Numbered from the stretch's first letter, positions 25,598 to 34,450 are shown. The stretch is DNA of 64,000 bases from an uncultured Pelagibacteraceae bacterium (GCA_902618205.1 CACMZL010000003.1:62001-126000); one strand, 5' to 3'. Program-made: numbers and translations. Notes: a model not told the origin generated them from the sequence alone.

Positions 25598-26539
25598 TTA
25601 TAAAGGTAAGAAACTTGTATCTACGTTTCCTTTTGGAGTTCCCATTCCATCTAAGAAACCACTTAGATTACCATTCTCCATAGATTTTTTTGTCTCTTCA
25701 GGAGTTAAGAATTTAAATCCATCTAAAACACCTTTCATTTTTGACATTTCCATACCAGATGCTTTACTCAAAGAGTTTAAGTCGCTTTTACCAGAATTAT
25801 ATCTTGCATTAGCTTCATGAGTAACTTCAACGAAAGTCCTTACCATACCTGGATTTTCCTTCATAAACTTATTAGTCACAGAAGTAATATCTATGCCCAA
25901 AATACCTCCAGCTTCAGCTTCTTCGTTTGAAATTAATCTAGAACCAACTTCTGTAGCTGATGCAATTGAATTACCACCAAATAAACATGACATTGCAACA
26001 TCACCACTTACTAAAGCCGCAGCTCCATCTTCTGGAACCATATCAATAACAGTCATTTTACTTGGATCAGCACCAACAATTTCCATGCTTTTAGTAAAAA
26101 CATAATCAGCCATAGTACCTAAAGGCACTGCAACTTTTTTGCCTTCTAATTCAGAAGCGTTTGCTTTTGTAATTCCTGATGCATTTGATACTACACAAGT
26201 TGTGTTACCCATTCCGTATTCCATAGCTACATCAATTAGTTTTATAGGCGCATTGGCTTTTACAGCATTGATAAATGGCGCTAACCCTTGAGAGTAAGAG
26301 ATATCAATATCTCCTGCTAACATGGCTTCTGTCATTTCTACACCAGTATTGAAGCTCGTCCATTTAACTGGAACTCCTAAAGCTTTTGAATAATTTTTTT
26401 TCATCATGTCCTCTAGATTTGGACTTGGCCACTCTAGAAAGTATGCAACTCTAACTTCGTTCGCAGCAGAGTTTGCTGCTGTGATTGTTAAGTTTAGAGC
26501 AAATAAACTTCCTAAAATGAAACTAATTATTTTTTTCAT
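25598..26539 (-). CDS. tauA: Taurine ABC transporter substrate-binding protein
   Basis: A 313-residue periplasmic protein of the NMT1/TauA family, with a signal peptide ending near residue 26 (ITAANSAANE). Family features include VRVAYFLEWPSPN at the start of the mature domain, the ligand-loop segment SYSQGLAPFINAV and VPLGTMADYVFTKSM. It captures taurine or a related sulfonate for TauBC. It is divergent from the taurine:pyruvate aminotransferase gene, which strongly supports the substrate call. A canonical Shine-Dalgarno sequence (CAGGAGATG) precedes the ATG. Confidence 0.88.
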   Translation of the reverse strand: MKKIISFILGSLFALNLTITAANSAANEVRVAYFLEWPSPNLEDMMKKNYSKALGVPVKWTSFNTGVEMTEAMLAGDIDISYSQGLAPFINAVKANAPIKLIDVAMEYGMGNTTCVVSNASGITKANASELEGKKVAVPLGTMADYVFTKSMEIVGADPSKMTVIDMVPEDGAAALVSGDVAMSCLFGGNSIASATEVGSRLISNEEAEAGGILGIDITSVTNKFMKENPGMVRTFVEVTHEANARYNSGKSDLNSLSKASGMEMSKMKGVLDGFKFLTPEETKKSMENGNLSGFLDGMGTPKGNVDTSFLPL

Positions 26540-26712
26540 TTCATCTCCTGTTAATTAAATTTAATTATCGATATTTAAGTTTAAATTTTCTTTTAAGTAA
26601 ATGATGAATAAATTACACAGGCTTCAAAAGTTATAAGTTACAACCTATAGTTGCGGTCATTTAACATAGCAAGTATGACTAAAATTTACTGGTTAATTTA
26701 TATAATTAGTCT

Positions 26713-28074
26713 ATGAATCGAAACATAATTATGAGTTCAGAAAAACCTCAAATACCGAATTCTTTAAATGAACATTGGATGCCATTTACATCTAATAGAG
26801 ATTTTAAAGAGTCTCCAAGATTAATTGTAGAAGCAAAAGGTGTATATTTAAAAAATCATCAAGGTCAAACTCAGATAGATGCAAGCTCGGGTTTATTTTG
26901 CAATCCTTTAGGTCATGGAAGAGAAGAAATTATTAATGCAATTACTAATCAGTTAAAAAAATTAGATTATGCTCAACCATTTCAACAAGGTTTTGGTGGT
27001 TCATTTGAACTTGCAACAAAAATTTCTAAACATACGCCAGGAAATTTAAATAGAATTTTTTACACAATTTGTGGATCTACTGCTGTAGAGACTGCAATTA
27101 AAATTGCAGTTGCATATCATAAAGCAAGAGGTGAAGGACATAGATTTAGGTTTGTTGGAAGAGAAAGAGGCTATCATGGAATGAATATCGGAGCTACATC
27201 TGTTGGTGGAATGATTAACAACGTGAAAACATTTGCCAATGTTTTGATGCCAGGTGTTCTTCACATGAGACACACACATTTACCAGAACATAAATTTGTT
27301 TCAGGTCAACCTGAAACTGGCGCAGAAATGGCAGAAGACCTTGAGAGAATTTGTACAAATTTTGGATCAGAGAACATAGCAGCTTGTATTGTTGAGCCAA
27401 TTGCTGGATCGACAGGAACATTAGTTCCACCAAAAGGATATTTGCAAAGACTAAGAGAAATTTGCGATAAGCATGGAATTTTATTAGTTTTTGATGAAGT
27501 TATTACTGGATGGGGAAGAACAGGTTCGCCATTTGCATCACAAGAATACGGTGTTACTCCAGATATTATTACAATGGCTAAAGCTACAACAAATGGAATA
27601 AGTCCTTTAGGTGCAGTTGCATGTAAAGAAGAAATTTACGATACAGTTATGGATGGATCTCCAAAAGGAACAATAGAACTATTTCACGGTTACACTTACT
27701 CTGGAATTCCAGTGTCAGTAGCTGCAGGTTTAGCGGTTCAAGAAATTTTTGAAAAAGATGACATCTTTAATAGAGCAAAAAATTTATCTCCATATTTCCA
27801 AGAAGGTTTAATGTCTTTAAAAGATATTGATGTTGTTGATAACATAAGAGGTTATGGAATGATGGGTGGTATTGATATTAAAATGCATAAAAAACCTGGC
27901 GCAGCAGGATTTACATGTTTCAAACACTGCTATGATGCAGGAGTTAACTTTAAAGCGACTGGCGATTGTTTAATTATTGCTCCAATGTTTATCTGCGAAA
28001 AAAAACATATTGATGAAATAATCGAGAAACTAAGAACTGGTATTACCAACTATTCAAAAAGCAAAAAAAATTAA
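26713..28074 (+). CDS. tpa: Taurine:pyruvate aminotransferase
   Basis: A 453-residue class III PLP aminotransferase. The PLP lysine is K290 in ITMAKATTNG and the ring aspartate is D261 in VFDEVITGWGRTG. The motifs GGSFELATK and YHGMNIGATSVGG fit the omega-aminotransferase group that includes Tpa. It moves the amino group of taurine to pyruvate, giving sulfoacetaldehyde and alanine. It is divergent from tauABC and followed by alanine dehydrogenase, the enzyme that recycles the alanine. The ATG at 26713 is used; an in-frame ATG at 26731 is possible. Confidence 0.88.
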   Translation: MNRNIIMSSEKPQIPNSLNEHWMPFTSNRDFKESPRLIVEAKGVYLKNHQGQTQIDASSGLFCNPLGHGREEIINAITNQLKKLDYAQPFQQGFGGSFELATKISKHTPGNLNRIFYTICGSTAVETAIKIAVAYHKARGEGHRFRFVGRERGYHGMNIGATSVGGMINNVKTFANVLMPGVLHMRHTHLPEHKFVSGQPETGAEMAEDLERICTNFGSENIAACIVEPIAGSTGTLVPPKGYLQRLREICDKHGILLVFDEVITGWGRTGSPFASQEYGVTPDIITMAKATTNGISPLGAVACKEEIYDTVMDGSPKGTIELFHGYTYSGIPVSVAAGLAVQEIFEKDDIFNRAKNLSPYFQEGLMSLKDIDVVDNIRGYGMMGGIDIKMHKKPGAAGFTCFKHCYDAGVNFKATGDCLIIAPMFICEKKHIDEIIEKLRTGITNYSKSKKN

Positions 28075-28083
28075 TTTAATTCT

Positions 28084-29202
28084 ATGAAAATCGGGGTTCC
28101 AAAAGAAATAAAGCCTCAAGAAAATAGAATTGGACTCACTCCCGAAAGTGTAAAGGCATTAACCTCTAATGGCCATGAAGTTTTAATTGAAAATAACGGA
28201 GGTTTTGAAGCAGGATTTGAAAACGATCATTACGCATCAAGCGGAGCAAAAATAGTTAATACAGCTGAAGATATATTTAACGACTCTGACATCATCGTTA
28301 AAGTTAAAGAGCCACAATCTAGTGAAGTAAAAATGATAAGAGAAAATCAAGTTGTCTTTACATATCTTCATCTTGCTGCAGCTAAGGAACTGACACAAGG
28401 CTTAATAGACAGCAAATCAATATGCATCGCTTATGAAACAGTCACAGATAACAACGGAAGACTTCCTTTGCTAGCACCAATGAGTGCAGTAGCCGGAAGA
28501 ATGTCAGTTCAAGCAGGTGCACATTGTTTAGAAAAAAATCAAAAAGGTCGTGGTCTTTTGTTAGGAGGAGCACCTGGCGTAGAGCCTGGAAATGTTGTTA
28601 TACTTGGAGGTGGAGTAGTAGGAGAAAATGCTGCTATAATTGCAACAGGCATGAAAGCCAAGGTTAATATTGTAGATAAATCTGAAAAAAGATTAAACGA
28701 ACTTTCCCAAATATTTGGAGACAAAATAATTCCCAACTTAAGTGATAAAACTGATTTAGAAGAATTAATTTCTGAATGTGATTTGTTAGTAGGTGGAGTT
28801 TTGATACCGGGTGCTGAGGCACCAAAATTAGTTACAAAGAATATGTTAAAAAAAATGAAAAGGGGATCAGTAATTGTAGATGTTGCAATTGATCAAGGAG
28901 GATGTGTTGAAACCAGTAAACCGACTACTTTTGCAGAACCAACTTTTATAATAGATGATATAATTCATTATTGTGTTGCAAATATGCCCGGTGGTGTTCC
29001 TAGAACATCAACAATTGCATTGAATAAAGCAACTCTTCCTTTTTTATCTAAACTAGCAAAAGATGGGTACTTAAAAGCTTTAAATGATGATCAAAATTTT
29101 CAAGCAGGATTAAATGTATTTAAAGGAGGTGTTACTCATAAAGCTGTTGCTGATGTATTTGGTCATGATTATTTACCAGCTCAAAAGGCATTGCTTAATT
29201 AA
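28084..29202 (+). CDS. ald: Alanine dehydrogenase
   Basis: A 372-residue NAD-dependent enzyme that deaminates L-alanine to pyruvate and ammonium. The start MKIGVPKEIKPQENRIGLTP and the central NAD-binding stretch VVILGGGVVGENAA are typical, and the length is that of the family. Nine bases after tpa, it regenerates the pyruvate acceptor and frees ammonium from taurine nitrogen. An ammonium transporter is encoded at 37.8 kb but is not in this operon. Confidence 0.92.
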   Translation: MKIGVPKEIKPQENRIGLTPESVKALTSNGHEVLIENNGGFEAGFENDHYASSGAKIVNTAEDIFNDSDIIVKVKEPQSSEVKMIRENQVVFTYLHLAAAKELTQGLIDSKSICIAYETVTDNNGRLPLLAPMSAVAGRMSVQAGAHCLEKNQKGRGLLLGGAPGVEPGNVVILGGGVVGENAAIIATGMKAKVNIVDKSEKRLNELSQIFGDKIIPNLSDKTDLEELISECDLLVGGVLIPGAEAPKLVTKNMLKKMKRGSVIVDVAIDQGGCVETSKPTTFAEPTFIIDDIIHYCVANMPGGVPRTSTIALNKATLPFLSKLAKDGYLKALNDDQNFQAGLNVFKGGVTHKAVADVFGHDYLPAQKALLN

Positions 29203-29328
29203 AATCCCTAATTTTTCTTGCTTTTTCATAAATTGACAAAAAAAAAATTAATTCTATATAGCAGTCATAATTTAAAAAATTATTCCTGAATTTAACATTC
29301 ATTTATTTCTCTCTTTTTTGTTGAATTC

Positions 29329-29348
29329 ACCTCCTCGAAAGGGGAGGT
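29329..29348. terminator. GAAA-loop hairpin between convergent genes
   Basis: ACCTCCTC (29329-29336) pairs with GGGGAGGT (29341-29348) around a GAAA tetraloop, with one wobble pair. It lies between the ends of ald (plus) and the thioredoxin-like gene (minus). It is stable, but no T run follows on either strand, so a barrier or RNA-stabilising role is as likely as termination. Confidence 0.45.
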
Positions 29349-29357
29349 AAAAAGGAA

Positions 29358-29732
29358 TTATATCCCTTTGTTTATTAAATTATATATTTGGTCTTTATCA
29401 GTTAAACCAATTTCTCTTGCTACTTCACTTTCACCTTTAAAAACTACTATTGTAGTCCAATAATTTACACCTAAAGCTTTAGCAATATCTTCATGTTCTG
29501 TTTGCTCATAGAATAAAAATTCTACATCCTTAAAGTCTTTCATTGCTTGATCGAAAACTTTTGTTTGTGCTGCGCAAGTTGAACAATATTCATTCCAAGA
29601 ATTAATTACAATTGTTTTACCTGATTTTTGAATTTCAAATAATTTTTTCAGATCAAAGTTTGTGGTTTTTTCAAAACCAAATGAGATATTTGGTATCAAG
29701 AATAAAATAAGAAAGACAAAATATTTTTTCAT
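29358..29732 (-). CDS. Exported thioredoxin-like protein
   Basis: A 124-residue protein with a signal peptide (about residues 1-19, FLILFLIPNISFG) and a thioredoxin fold. The active-site pair is C50 and C53 in NEYCSTCAAQ. It probably acts outside the cytoplasm in thiol-disulfide exchange or as a reductant. It is downstream of and co-directional with cytochrome b561, 13 bases away, and next to two c-type cytochromes on the other strand. It may help reduce the CXXCH cysteines before heme attachment; this is inferred from context. Confidence 0.75.
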   Translation of the reverse strand: MKKYFVFLILFLIPNISFGFEKTTNFDLKKLFEIQKSGKTIVINSWNEYCSTCAAQTKVFDQAMKDFKDVEFLFYEQTEHEDIAKALGVNYWTTIVVFKGESEVAREIGLTDKDQIYNLINKGI

Positions 29733-29745
29733 GAGCTCTATTTAA

Positions 29746-30273
29746 TTATCTGGTCATTCTTTTCAAGATGTTTTCTTTCAAAAATATTTGATGAAACAAA
29801 ACTGCAAAAATATGCAATGAGATTAAAACTATTAATGTATAATTTGAAATAACGTGAACATTGTAAAATTGATCTGCTAAATCAAAGTTATCTTCAATAC
29901 TTAATTTAAAAATAAAAAAATTTAGTTTTTCACCATTAAATAGCTTTTTTAAAATTCCTGATGTTGTTATTGTTAAAAGTGCGACATAAAGAGCGAAATG
30001 ATTCAATTTCGCAATCAGGTTTTGTCCAAAGAATGCCTCAGCCATTAGTTTTGGGGACTTGCTAAAAAATTTATAAATTAACCTAAATAAGGTTATGTAA
30101 AATATAGATATCCCAACAATTACGTGCACATTTTCTATAGTTATTCTTAAATCCGAAAAATCCAATCTGACTAAAATAAACCCCATTGGTATCTGAGCAA
30201 TTAGAAGGAGCAAAGTGAACCAATGGAAAAATTTAGCTAACCAACTATATTGTGATGTTATACTATCAGACAT
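29746..30273 (-). CDS. Cytochrome b561 family protein
   Basis: A 175-residue membrane protein with four hydrophobic helices and histidines placed as in bacterial di-heme cytochrome b561: H17 in AKFFHWFTLLLLIAQIPMG, H50 in ENVHVIVG, H112 near the third helix and a pair in the last helix (NVHVISNY, SLHIFAVLFHQ). It would move electrons between the quinone pool and a periplasmic partner, such as the neighbouring cytochromes c. Its start codon overlaps that of the divergent cytochrome gene by two bases. Confidence 0.8.
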   Translation of the reverse strand: MSDSITSQYSWLAKFFHWFTLLLLIAQIPMGFILVRLDFSDLRITIENVHVIVGISIFYITLFRLIYKFFSKSPKLMAEAFFGQNLIAKLNHFALYVALLTITTSGILKKLFNGEKLNFFIFKLSIEDNFDLADQFYNVHVISNYTLIVLISLHIFAVLFHQIFLKENILKRMTR

Positions 30274-30736
30274 GAGTTATTTTATAAAAATAAATAATAT
30301 TTTCAAAATAATGTTTATTGTAGCACTTTCTTTTTCATTTAATTCTAATGTTTTATCAGAAGAAAGTGCAAAAGACATTATAAAGAAAAGAAAATCTTTA
30401 TTTAGTCAAAATTATAAACTAGCAAAAAGAATTAGTATTTTACTTAACGAAGTTGAAATTGAGGACTCAAAAAAACTGATGATTAGAATGAGTGATAATT
30501 ATTTAGAATTACTAAATTTATTTCCAGAAAATACAAAAGAGGTACACGGAACAGAGGCCTTACCAATTATTTGGGAAGAAAAAGATGAATTTAATGCTCT
30601 AATGAAAAAATCATCTGATCAAATGATAAAACTAGCCTCAATTATAGAAGACCAAGATGATTTTAGAGCAGCTTTGAAACAATATATGTGGTCGAGCTGT
30701 AAAGCTTGTCATAGCAGATATAGGGCTCCACACTAA
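30272..30736 (+). CDS. Cytochrome c' -like class II cytochrome
   Basis: A protein of about 154 residues with an N-terminal hydrophobic signal or anchor (IFKIMFIVALSFSFNSNVL) and one heme motif, CKACH, close to the C-terminus, the mark of class II (c' type) cytochromes. I place the start at the ATG at 30272, which overlaps the divergent b561 start. The ATG at 30311 would still leave a usable signal peptide. An upstream ATG at 30215 would read through b561 coding sequence and spoil the signal. The stop overlaps the next cytochrome's start (TAATG). Confidence 0.75.
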   Translation: MSYFIKINNIFKIMFIVALSFSFNSNVLSEESAKDIIKKRKSLFSQNYKLAKRISILLNEVEIEDSKKLMIRMSDNYLELLNLFPENTKEVHGTEALPIIWEEKDEFNALMKKSSDQMIKLASIIEDQDDFRAALKQYMWSSCKACHSRYRAPH

Positions 30737-31164
30737 TGAAAAAGTATTTTTTTATTTTTATTGTTTTATTTTATGCAGATACTGCTTTCTCTCATTCGCA
30801 CTACCCCATAACTAGAGATTCATTAGAAGCAATTAAAAATGGCAAGATATTATACAATCAATATTGTGTTTCTTGTCACCAAGCAAATTTAGCTGGAGCT
30901 ACAAATTGGCAAGGTTTAGATGAGGATGGGCATAGAAAAGCACCGCCTTTAAATGGAACTGGTCATACTTGGCATCATACAGATGAGTTACTACATAGAA
31001 TGATAAAGTATGGATTTGCTAAATTGATAAAAAATTATGAAGGCAAGATGATGGGTTTTGGTGATAAAATAAGTGATGAAGGTATTGATGACATTCTTTC
31101 GTACATTAAATCTTATTGGAAAGATGATATTTATGAATATCATTTAGAAATGAGCAAACAATGA
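30736..31164 (+). CDS. Class I mono-heme cytochrome c
   Basis: A 142-residue exported cytochrome with a signal peptide (residues 1-19, ending AFSHSH) and the heme motif CVSCH near 43-47. The axial methionine is probably in KMMGFGDKIS. It would carry electrons in the periplasm. Translation is coupled to the class II cytochrome before it and to the DUF4396 gene after it (ATGA overlap). The electron donor and acceptor are not readable. Sulfite oxidation or an auxiliary terminal-oxidase branch are both possible. Confidence 0.8.
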   Translation: MKKYFFIFIVLFYADTAFSHSHYPITRDSLEAIKNGKILYNQYCVSCHQANLAGATNWQGLDEDGHRKAPPLNGTGHTWHHTDELLHRMIKYGFAKLIKNYEGKMMGFGDKISDEGIDDILSYIKSYWKDDIYEYHLEMSKQ

Positions 31165-31604
31165 GTTCAGAAGCAGTTAATTTTAATTGGTCATGCAAAC
31201 ATACTTGGAAAAGAAGCGCAAAAAATACTGCTTGGTGTTTACTAGGTTGTGCAATTGGTGACTTTGGAACTATATTGTATTTTCAGATAACAGGAATTCC
31301 CTGGCCTGTTTTAGCCATCATGACTTTAGCAATTATAAATGGATTGATTACTAGTATAATTTTAGAAACAATAATCTTACTAAGACAAAATCTTGACTTC
31401 TCTAAAGCATTTAAGACTGCACTTGGTATGAGCTTTATATCAATGGTCAGTATGGAAATAGCCATGAACCTCACAGATGTAATTTTAACAGGTGGAGCTA
31501 TTTTAAATTGGTGGGTGGTTCCAATAATGCTTATTGCTGGTTTTTTAACTCCATGGCCTTACAATTACTGGAGATTAAAAAAATATAACATTGCTTGTCA
31601 CTAA
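31161..31604 (+). CDS. DUF4396-like membrane protein
   Basis: A 147-residue protein with four hydrophobic helices. An N-terminal WSCKHTWKRSAKNTAWCLLG has cysteine, histidine and tryptophan residues that could bind metal. The segment GFLTPWPYNYWRLKKY near the C-terminus recalls the DUF4396 family, which has no established function. It overlaps the cytochrome c gene by four bases, so it belongs to the same translational unit, and it ends 32 bases before the ABC exporter genes. Confidence 0.6.
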   Translation: MSSEAVNFNWSCKHTWKRSAKNTAWCLLGCAIGDFGTILYFQITGIPWPVLAIMTLAIINGLITSIILETIILLRQNLDFSKAFKTALGMSFISMVSMEIAMNLTDVILTGGAILNWWVVPIMLIAGFLTPWPYNYWRLKKYNIACH

Positions 31605-31636
31605 AAATATCACTATATCAGATTTGATTTTCAAAA

Positions 31637-32572
31637 ATGTCAAAAGATTTAATCACAATAAATAATTTATCTAAAGTATATGACAATGGTTTTAATGCTT
31701 TAAAATCTGTAGATTTAAAAATAAAACAAGGTGAAATAATTGCAATGCTAGGACCTAATGGTGCTGGTAAAACTACATTAATTAGTATTGTTTGTGGAAT
31801 TGTAAAACCTAGTTCTGGCGAAATAACTGTTGATGGATATGATATAATAAAAGATTATAGAGAGACAAGATCTAGAATAGGTTTGGTTCCACAAGAAATT
31901 TCACTAGAACAATTTGAAACAGTTTTTAATAATGTTTCTTACTCAAGAGGATTATATGGCAAAGGACCTGATCCTAAGCATATTGAAAAAATATTAAAAG
32001 ATTTCAGTCTTTGGAATAAGAAAGATTTAAGATTAAACCAATTATCTGGTGGTATGAAAAGAAGAGTGATGATTGCCAAAGCCTTATCACACGAACCTTC
32101 AATCTTATTTCTTGATGAACCAACAGCTGGTGTAGATGTAGAATTGAGAAAAGATATGTGGAAAGTTGTAGAGGGATTAAGGAAAACTGGTGTAACTATA
32201 ATTTTAACAACACACTATATCGAAGAAGCAGAAGCTATTGCTGATAGAGTAGCAGTTATTAATCAAGGTGAAATTATCGTTGTAGATAATAAAATTGATT
32301 TATTGAAAAAAATGGGACATAAAAAATTAACAATTGAATTACAAGATAAAGTTGAAAATATTCCGAGTGAGCTTGATGAGTATAATCTCTCTATTTCAAA
32401 TGATAAATATTCTTTAATATATAATTATAATTTACATGCAGAAAGAACAGGTATTACTAAAATGCTTCAGGATCTAAAAAATGCAGGCTTACGAATGAGA
32501 GATTTAAAGACAGAGCAAAATAACCTTGAAAAGATTTTTGTGACATTGGTAAAGGAAAACAATGACGATTAA
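31637..32572 (+). CDS. ABC-2 type exporter ATPase
   Basis: A 311-residue ABC ATPase with a C-terminal extension of about 80 residues typical of drug- or polymer-export ATPases. Walker A is GPNGAGKTT (about 39-47), the signature LSGGMKRRVMIAKA, Walker B ILFLDEPTAGVD and the switch histidine in TTHYIEEAE. It pairs with the permease overlapping its end by 11 bases. The substrate is unknown. Its position behind cytochrome genes recalls heme- or copper-related exporters, but nothing decisive is seen. Confidence 0.88.
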   Translation: MSKDLITINNLSKVYDNGFNALKSVDLKIKQGEIIAMLGPNGAGKTTLISIVCGIVKPSSGEITVDGYDIIKDYRETRSRIGLVPQEISLEQFETVFNNVSYSRGLYGKGPDPKHIEKILKDFSLWNKKDLRLNQLSGGMKRRVMIAKALSHEPSILFLDEPTAGVDVELRKDMWKVVEGLRKTGVTIILTTHYIEEAEAIADRVAVINQGEIIVVDNKIDLLKKMGHKKLTIELQDKVENIPSELDEYNLSISNDKYSLIYNYNLHAERTGITKMLQDLKNAGLRMRDLKTEQNNLEKIFVTLVKENNDD

Positions 32573-33329
32573 CTTTCATGCGTTAAAAGCAATTTATTTT
32601 CATGAAATGGATAGATTTAGAAGGACACTAATACAATCTCTTCTTTCGCCAGTTTTGTCTACATCATTATATTTTATAGTATTTGGTTCAGTAATTGGTG
32701 ATTATGTCGAAAACATTGATGGAATTAGTTACGGTTCTTATATTGTACCTGGTTTATTGATGTTAACCTTATTAACTCAATCAATAAGTAACACTTCTTT
32801 TGGAATATTTTTTCCAAAGTTTAATGGAACGATTTATGAAATACTAGCTGCACCAATTTCAACAACTGAGATTGTTATAGCTTATGTTGGAGCAGGGGCA
32901 ACAAAAACATTATTAGTAGCAGCAGTGATTTTTTTTACATCACTTTTTTTTGCTGAGGTAAATGTAAAGTTTCCTTTACTAATGGTTTTTCTATTAATCT
33001 TAGTAGCTTTTACTTTTGCATTGTTTGGATTTTTGATTGGACTATTAAGCAAAAATTTCGAGCAAATGTCTATAATTCCTACAATAGTTATAACGCCAAT
33101 GGTTTTCCTTGGTGGTAGTTTGTACTCTCTAGACATGCTCCCAAGTTTTTGGCAGACAGTCACATATTTTAATCCTGTTGTATATTTAGTTAATGGACTA
33201 AGGTTTTCATTTTATGGAGTATCAGATTTTAATATATGGATAAGTATATCAACAATGATTTTATTTTTAATTGTTTGTGTAACACTGGTGGCAGCTATAT
33301 TAAAAAAGGGTTATAATATAAAAAACTAA
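32562..33329 (+). CDS. ABC-2 type exporter permease
   Basis: A 255-residue membrane protein with six hydrophobic segments and the ABC-2 signature region (MVFLGGSLYSLDMLPSFWQTV), as in NodJ- and YadH-type permeases. It forms the membrane part of the exporter with the ATPase just before it. The 55-codon small membrane gene begins one base after its stop. Confidence 0.88.
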   Translation: MTINFHALKAIYFHEMDRFRRTLIQSLLSPVLSTSLYFIVFGSVIGDYVENIDGISYGSYIVPGLLMLTLLTQSISNTSFGIFFPKFNGTIYEILAAPISTTEIVIAYVGAGATKTLLVAAVIFFTSLFFAEVNVKFPLLMVFLLILVAFTFALFGFLIGLLSKNFEQMSIIPTIVITPMVFLGGSLYSLDMLPSFWQTVTYFNPVVYLVNGLRFSFYGVSDFNIWISISTMILFLIVCVTLVAAILKKGYNIKN

Positions 33330-33330
33330 T

Positions 33331-33498
33331 TTGACAGTTGATCAAATAATTCCTGCAATATTTTTAATTCTAGTCTTAATATTAGTATTACCAAACTTTT
33401 TGAGATCAAACTCAAATATTAAACAATTAGTATCAAATTTCTCTATCTGGATAATAATAATACTAGTAATATTTGGATTGATGTATTTTTTGATGTAA
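33331..33498 (+). CDS. Tiny two-helix membrane protein, unknown
   Basis: A 55-residue ORF starting with TTG one base after the ABC permease stop. It encodes two hydrophobic helices (about residues 6-20 and 38-54) around a polar loop (LRSNSNIKQ). The tight packing between co-directional genes and the clean two-helix pattern favour a real gene. No family is recognised; it may be an accessory subunit of the exporter. Confidence 0.5.
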   Translation: MTVDQIIPAIFLILVLILVLPNFLRSNSNIKQLVSNFSIWIIIILVIFGLMYFLM

Positions 33499-33506
33499 AT
33501 AGATTT

Positions 33507-33671
33507 ATGATTAAATTTATTCTTCCAGCAGTTATATTAATTTTAATTATAATTTTTTGGGAAAAAATTAACGAATTTTTATTAAGCAAATTCAAAATTA
33601 AACTCAATTATATAGCCATCATCATATTAGTTTTAATATTAGTAGTTTTATCCTTGTTGCTATATTTCTAA
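33507..33671 (+). CDS. Tiny two-helix membrane protein, unknown
   Basis: A 54-residue ORF with an ATG start eight bases after the previous small gene and ending six bases before the TSUP carrier gene. It has two hydrophobic helices (about 4-18 and 36-54) separated by a lysine-rich loop (WEKINEFLLSKFKIK). It resembles the preceding small protein in layout, and the pair may have arisen by duplication. Function is unknown. Confidence 0.5.
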   Translation: MIKFILPAVILILIIIFWEKINEFLLSKFKIKLNYIAIIILVLILVVLSLLLYF

Positions 33672-33677
33672 TTTATA

Positions 33678-34424
33678 ATGGAGATTAACTTATTATTCGT
33701 TCTTAGTGTAGTTCCGGCAATTGTTTTATATGGAATTGCTAAATCAGGTTTGGGTGGATCGATATCATTAATTTCGGTTCCTTTAATGACAGTAGTTATG
33801 CCATTAAATCAAGCGCTTGCTATAATTTTACCCATACTGATTTTTTCAGACATTATTGCTGTTTATAGATTTAGAAGGGAATTTGATTTTGGAACACTAA
33901 AGTTAATAGTTCCATTTGCTGCTATTGGAATAATAATAGGCTCATTTACCTTTACTTATTTTTCAGAGAATTTACTTAAACTAATTGTTGGAATAATGGG
34001 TTTCTTATTTTCTGGTTATTATTTTTTATTTAAAAAAGAAAAAACAATACCTGCTAAGAAAAATTTTTTAAAAGGTGCAATTTGCTCATCTATTGCTGGT
34101 TTTTCAAGTTTTTGTGTACATGCTGGTGGAACGCCAACAAGTCTTTATTTACTCCCATTAAGAATGAAGAAAGAAATTTATGTTGGGACAAGAATTATTT
34201 TTTTTAGTTGTGTTAATCTTATTAAGCTTCCTCTGTATGTTTATTTATCCATGATGAATTTTGATACTCTGTATCAGTCAGTTACTCTTTTCCCTTTAGC
34301 GCTAATTGGAATATTTATAGGTTATAAGTTACTTAAAATAATTGAGGAAAATTTATTCTACAATATTATTTATGCTCTTATTTTGGTTAGTAGTTTTAAG
34401 TTAATATTAGATTTTATGGTTTAA
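33678..34424 (+). CDS. TSUP (TauE/SafE) family anion carrier
   Basis: A 248-residue membrane protein with about seven or eight hydrophobic helices and the duplicated TSUP build. The first repeat has KSGLGGSISLISVPLM and the second GFSSFCVHAGGTPTSLYLLP. Family members export or take up sulfite, sulfoacetate or other sulfur anions. It is the second TSUP protein in the window besides 52670-53755. A strong terminator follows immediately after its stop. The substrate is uncertain. Confidence 0.8.
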   Translation: MEINLLFVLSVVPAIVLYGIAKSGLGGSISLISVPLMTVVMPLNQALAIILPILIFSDIIAVYRFRREFDFGTLKLIVPFAAIGIIIGSFTFTYFSENLLKLIVGIMGFLFSGYYFLFKKEKTIPAKKNFLKGAICSSIAGFSSFCVHAGGTPTSLYLLPLRMKKEIYVGTRIIFFSCVNLIKLPLYVYLSMMNFDTLYQSVTLFPLALIGIFIGYKLLKIIEENLFYNIIYALILVSSFKLILDFMV

Positions 34425-34450
34425 TTAGGCTTTAATTTCTTAAAGCCTAA
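34425..34450 (+). terminator. Hairpin directly after the TSUP gene
   Basis: TTAGGCTTTAA (34425-34435) and TTAAAGCCTAA (34440-34450) form a perfect 11-bp stem with a TTTC loop, beginning at the base after the stop codon. Only a weak T-containing tail follows, but the stem is long and placed as a transcript end. Confidence 0.6.

Noticed and set aside
26641..26653. CAAC / GTTG inverted arms in the tauA-tpa gap
   Set aside because: Only four base pairs with an imperfect centre. Too weak to call an operator, although a regulatory site in this gap is expected.
30215..30271. Upstream ATG extending the class II cytochrome by 19 residues
   Set aside because: It would translate sequence antisense to b561 and bury the signal peptide. 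The ATG at 30272 gives a proper signal.
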